Positions 19,688 to 21,703 of a stretch of 21,703 bases of DNA are shown here, one piece after another. The notes beneath the pieces were generated by a model. The model ran no database searches. It saw nothing but the letters and a program-made list of their open reading frames with translations, and was not told where the DNA came from. The DNA lies in contig CAKKTI010000376.1 of the NCBI GenBank assembly GCA_920105805.1, positions 1-21,703 on the forward strand, in the 5' to 3' direction. Made by a program: the position numbers and the translations under genes. Origin of the DNA: Condylostoma magnum. Its lineage: Eukaryota > Ciliophora > Heterotrichea > Heterotrichida > Condylostomatidae. Numbering within the stretch: position 1 is the first letter of the stretch; the number at the start of each line of letters is the position of its first letter.

Positions 19688-20503
19688 CTACGATTTATTC
19701 TTAAAATGTCGCTTGGGGATTGTAAGATCAAACACTTCAGACCATTCTTTGCCATCTGCTTTATGATGTAAGATCTCAAACACTGTATTAACATTTAGTA
19801 TCAAAGTGCGTGTGTCTTGTAATGCCTCTTTGATAGGCAGTCGGACTGCAGTTACTCCTCTTTCAATTGATTTTTTTAAAGTAACATTTTTCTTCTTGGT
19901 TCTGTCAACAATTGCTCCAATTACATATACTGAGTTTTACGGGTCGATGTATTCTAGTACATCTGGTGCATCAGGAGACAGCATTACTATATTCTTGCCT
20001 TGCAGTTCCTGTATATCTACCAGATCTTCCTGGTATAGATTCAAGGCTTCAATCTTTCCCCCTCTTCCTGCCAAAGATTCCTTTAAATCATCTTCAACAC
20101 CAGTACAGAATAACTTAAAGTACTACCTGTCTTATTTCTTAGCAAATCCTATGCACTAGCTTATTTAGTTCAACAGGCTTCTAATTTCCTAAGGACTCAT
20201 AGTATTGCAAAAACTACAATCAAAAACTAACGGAATTCCAGCCTCCTTCATCCTTTAAAACTCACTTAGAATTCTTTCAGAGTTCTTTTACTTCCTCTCT
20301 TAAAAGTTCTACTTTTCCTCCTCTGTCAACTACCCCCACCACTCTGCCTTCTCCTTCCTCTTTTTCTATCCCAGTATCCTCTTCTGCTCCTTCTTACGTG
20401 CCTTCACCCTCTAATACCTCTGTATCTTCTTCTCCTTTTTACTCATTCTAACAAATTTACTCTCTTCTCCCTTAGTTTCCTCACTTCCTGGCCCTTCTTC
20501 CAT
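19688..20503 (-). CDS. TRM10: Trm10-family tRNA (purine-9 N1) methyltransferase
   Basis: A 271-residue SPOUT-class methyltransferase that methylates N1 of purine 9 in tRNA with S-adenosylmethionine. The N-terminal about 85 residues are Lys/Glu-rich (MSKKEKKIQRYQRVKARKKE), as in the family. The catalytic fold starts at PLVFDCSFCNTMSPQEIRSL and contains KNIVMLSPDAPDVLEYID, SVYVIGAIVDRTKKKNVTLK, RGVTAVRLPIKEAL and LNVNTVFEILHHKADGKEW. These match, in order, the conserved blocks of TRMT10 proteins. The VIGxxVDR aspartate corresponds to the proposed general base in yeast Trm10. It ends RHFKNKS at TAG 19690-19688, followed at once by TAA and then the PLD start 5 bp on. Whether it modifies G9, A9 or both cannot be told. 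Intronless. Confidence 0.94.
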
Positions 20504-20537
20504 TTTTTCTATTAGAATCTGTCCATGTTTGTAATCT
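20504..20537. promoter_or_regulatory. 34-bp divergent promoter region
   Basis: These 34 bases separate the Trm10 start (minus, ATG 20503) from the kinase-like start (plus, ATG 20538). The stretch is T-rich on the plus strand (ttttttctattagaatctg). It is the largest head-to-head spacer in the window and presumably holds both transcription starts. An out-of-frame ATG at 20525 lies in it. No named motif is recognised. Confidence 0.4.
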
Positions 20538-21275
20538 ATGAAATTTAGTAAAATAGGCCCCTTCAAAGTAATACGTACATTGGAGCGAGGCGTTTTTTCA
20601 AAGGTGAAGCTTGCCTTCCATCCCAGTAAGAAGGCCTACTACGCTCTAAAGATCTTTGAAGATGATCCTCGAGTGCATTAAAAGTTCTTTAATGAAATCG
20701 AGCTTCTGTCCCGTGTGCAACATCCTCATATAGTCGAAATGATGGATCATGGACGGGGAGTTTATCAGAGTAAGACTACTAAGTCTGTAAAAAGCTGTCT
20801 TTATATAGTCTTGGAATACTGTCCTCTAGGTGATTTGGGGTAAAATCTAACCAAACAATTTCAATCCGGCTGGGAAACTTGGTTTGGGTAGATTTTGTCA
20901 GCAATACTAGAGCTCCATGACTAAGGCTTTCAGCTTAATAATGTAAATTTTTGCAATGTTCTGTTGAAGAGTAGTTAAACTGCTAAATTGTGCGGGTTTT
21001 GTGAGAGTTGTTGGGATGAAGGAGATAATAGATGCAGTGATTTTAGAAATTTAGGTTTTACCTTGTTTTCTGTTGTAGCGGGGAGACCGCCCTTTTTTAA
21101 GGCCTAATAAGGAGATTAATTATACTCTTTATATAGAAATAGGTCGTTGTAGTTTTGGAAATTGTTTGAGTCGTGCTTCAGGCAGGTTACCAATTTTAAC
21201 AAGTTTAAAGAGACTTTTGATGTTTTGATGGATGAAGAGTTAAAGGTTTCTAAAGTAAGGAAATTGATTAAATAA
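20538..21275 (+). CDS. Protein kinase-like domain lacking catalytic residues (pseudokinase)
   Basis: A 245-residue kinase fold. The start IGPFKVIRTLERGVFSKVKL gives a glycine loop reduced to one Gly. YYALKIF keeps the ATP-binding Lys (K38), and FFNEIELLSRVQHPHIVEMM keeps the helix-C Glu and the HPHIV signature. LYIVLEYCPLGDL is the hinge. The catalytic loop reads ELHDQGFQLNNVNFCNVLL, so HRD is replaced by LNN and the Lys is lost. DFG is replaced by GFC (KLCGFCES). The segment CSDFRNLGFTLFSVVAGRPP matches subdomain IX, with most of the activation segment missing. It should therefore bind rather than phosphorylate, acting perhaps as a scaffold. Reading frame and conserved fold elements are intact, so it does not look like a decayed copy. 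Stop TAA 21273-21275 (alternative TAA 21279). Confidence 0.82.
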
Positions 21276-21418
21276 TTTTAATTTAAGGGAATTTGTTGTT
21301 TTATTAGATTTGGAATATGGATTCTATGTATGGATAGTTAACAAGATGGTTTAAGTGTTGATTGATCAATTTACTATGAATACCTTATAGACTGTTTCAT
21401 TGTAATAAAATTAATTAT
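21276..21418. other. Convergent intergenic region or C-terminal extension of the kinase-like gene
   Basis: This AT-rich stretch lies between two convergent stops and is the longest non-coding interval I assign. If the TAA codons at 21273 and 21279 were read as Gln, the kinase frame would continue through a Cys/Phe/Ile-rich segment (GICCFIRFGIWILCMDSQ) and on toward the glutaredoxin tail. The composition does not resemble a kinase C-lobe, so it is treated as spacer. No RNA gene or repeat is seen in it. Confidence 0.4.
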
Positions 21419-21703
21419 CTAAAGCTTGTCTTTATTAAATGAAATTCCATTGTCTTCAAATTACTAAAACAATTTCCCGTTCCTTATTTACTTAATTAAA
21501 CTATCTGATCCTCCTAAATGCTAACCAGCAATGAAGATATTAGGCACAGTTCTCTACTTTGTAATATCATACAATATCTGCTAAGCTAATCTCCCATCAT
21601 TCATTTAGTTCAATTCATATGCCTTGTATTCGACTTCTAATTAGTCAAAAATTCCTTTAGCATGCAAACAAAAGGGACAACTTGATTTAGAATATACTAA
21701 CAC
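21419..21703 (-). CDS. Glutaredoxin (5' end beyond the window)
   Basis: The last 94 codons of a glutaredoxin enter from the right edge. They contain VYSKSSCPFCLHAK with a dithiol CPFC active site, the cis-proline region KQRTVPNIFIAGQHLGGSD with TVP and the GG-D glutathione-binding segment, and a final helix LIKQIRNGKLFQQFEDNGIS. Dithiol glutaredoxins reduce protein disulfides and mixed disulfides with glutathione, usually in cytosol or mitochondria. The start and any targeting peptide are outside the window. The stop is TAG 21421-21419, consistent with the usual family end shortly after the last helix. Several TAA/TAG are Gln. It may be only one domain of a longer protein whose N-terminal part is unseen. 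Confidence 0.93.

Noticed and set aside
19806-20159. Plus-strand 117-codon open frame
   Set aside because: It is antisense to the conserved core of Trm10, whose minus-strand motifs are unmistakable.

Overview
The window reads as macronuclear-type DNA of a ciliate in which all three standard stop codons are also sense codons. TAA and TAG encode Gln and TGA encodes Trp inside recognisable proteins. Examples are TGA at the conserved Trp of the aspartic-protease site FDTGSSHLWVNS (528-530) and of the phospholipase D motif MPWHD (18279-18281 on the minus strand), with dozens of TAA/TAG in place of Gln. The same TAA and TAG codons must also terminate, because most neighbouring genes lie only 2-56 bp apart. 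This is the Condylostoma-type nuclear code (NCBI table 28), so a heterotrich related to Condylostoma is the likely source. A conventional ORF search sees only fragments. All frames below were read by hand with TAA/TAG=Q and TGA=W, and stops were chosen from homology and spacing.

Layout. 1-1373: tail of an unknown gene, then a pepsin-family aspartic protease. 1387-5171: a Gln-rich coiled-coil protein (+), then a small protein and a second coiled-coil protein (-). 5179-7391 (+): small Tim chaperone, CCDC12/Cwf18 splicing factor, cullin. 7400-8512 (-): mitochondrial inner-membrane protein resembling ATP synthase subunit b. 8519-11730 (+): a small unknown ORF, a CSTPP1/C11orf49-like ciliary protein, two tandem MGCC-type acylated paralogues (the second crossed by a 100-N gap), and the mitochondrial calcium uniporter MCU. 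11742-20503 (-): a coiled-coil protein, the central-pair protein SPEF2/CPC1, a PX-PH phospholipase D, and Trm10 tRNA methyltransferase. 20538-21275 (+): a protein kinase-like domain lacking its catalytic residues. 21419-21703 (-): a glutaredoxin, cut by the right edge.

The genes do not form one pathway. Recurring themes are mitochondrion (small Tim, ATP-synthase-b-like, MCU), cilium/microtubule (SPEF2, CSTPP1-like, possibly the coiled-coil proteins) and membrane lipid (PLD, acylated pair). I saw no introns, tRNA or rRNA genes, CRISPR arrays, transposons or virus-derived elements.

The most interesting features are the context-dependent stop code, start codons only 6-7 bp apart in head-to-head pairs, two convergent genes whose stop codons share a TTAA, two junctions where adjacent ORFs are in the same frame so that termination versus read-through cannot be told by sequence, the diverged tandem acylated pair, and the pseudokinase.
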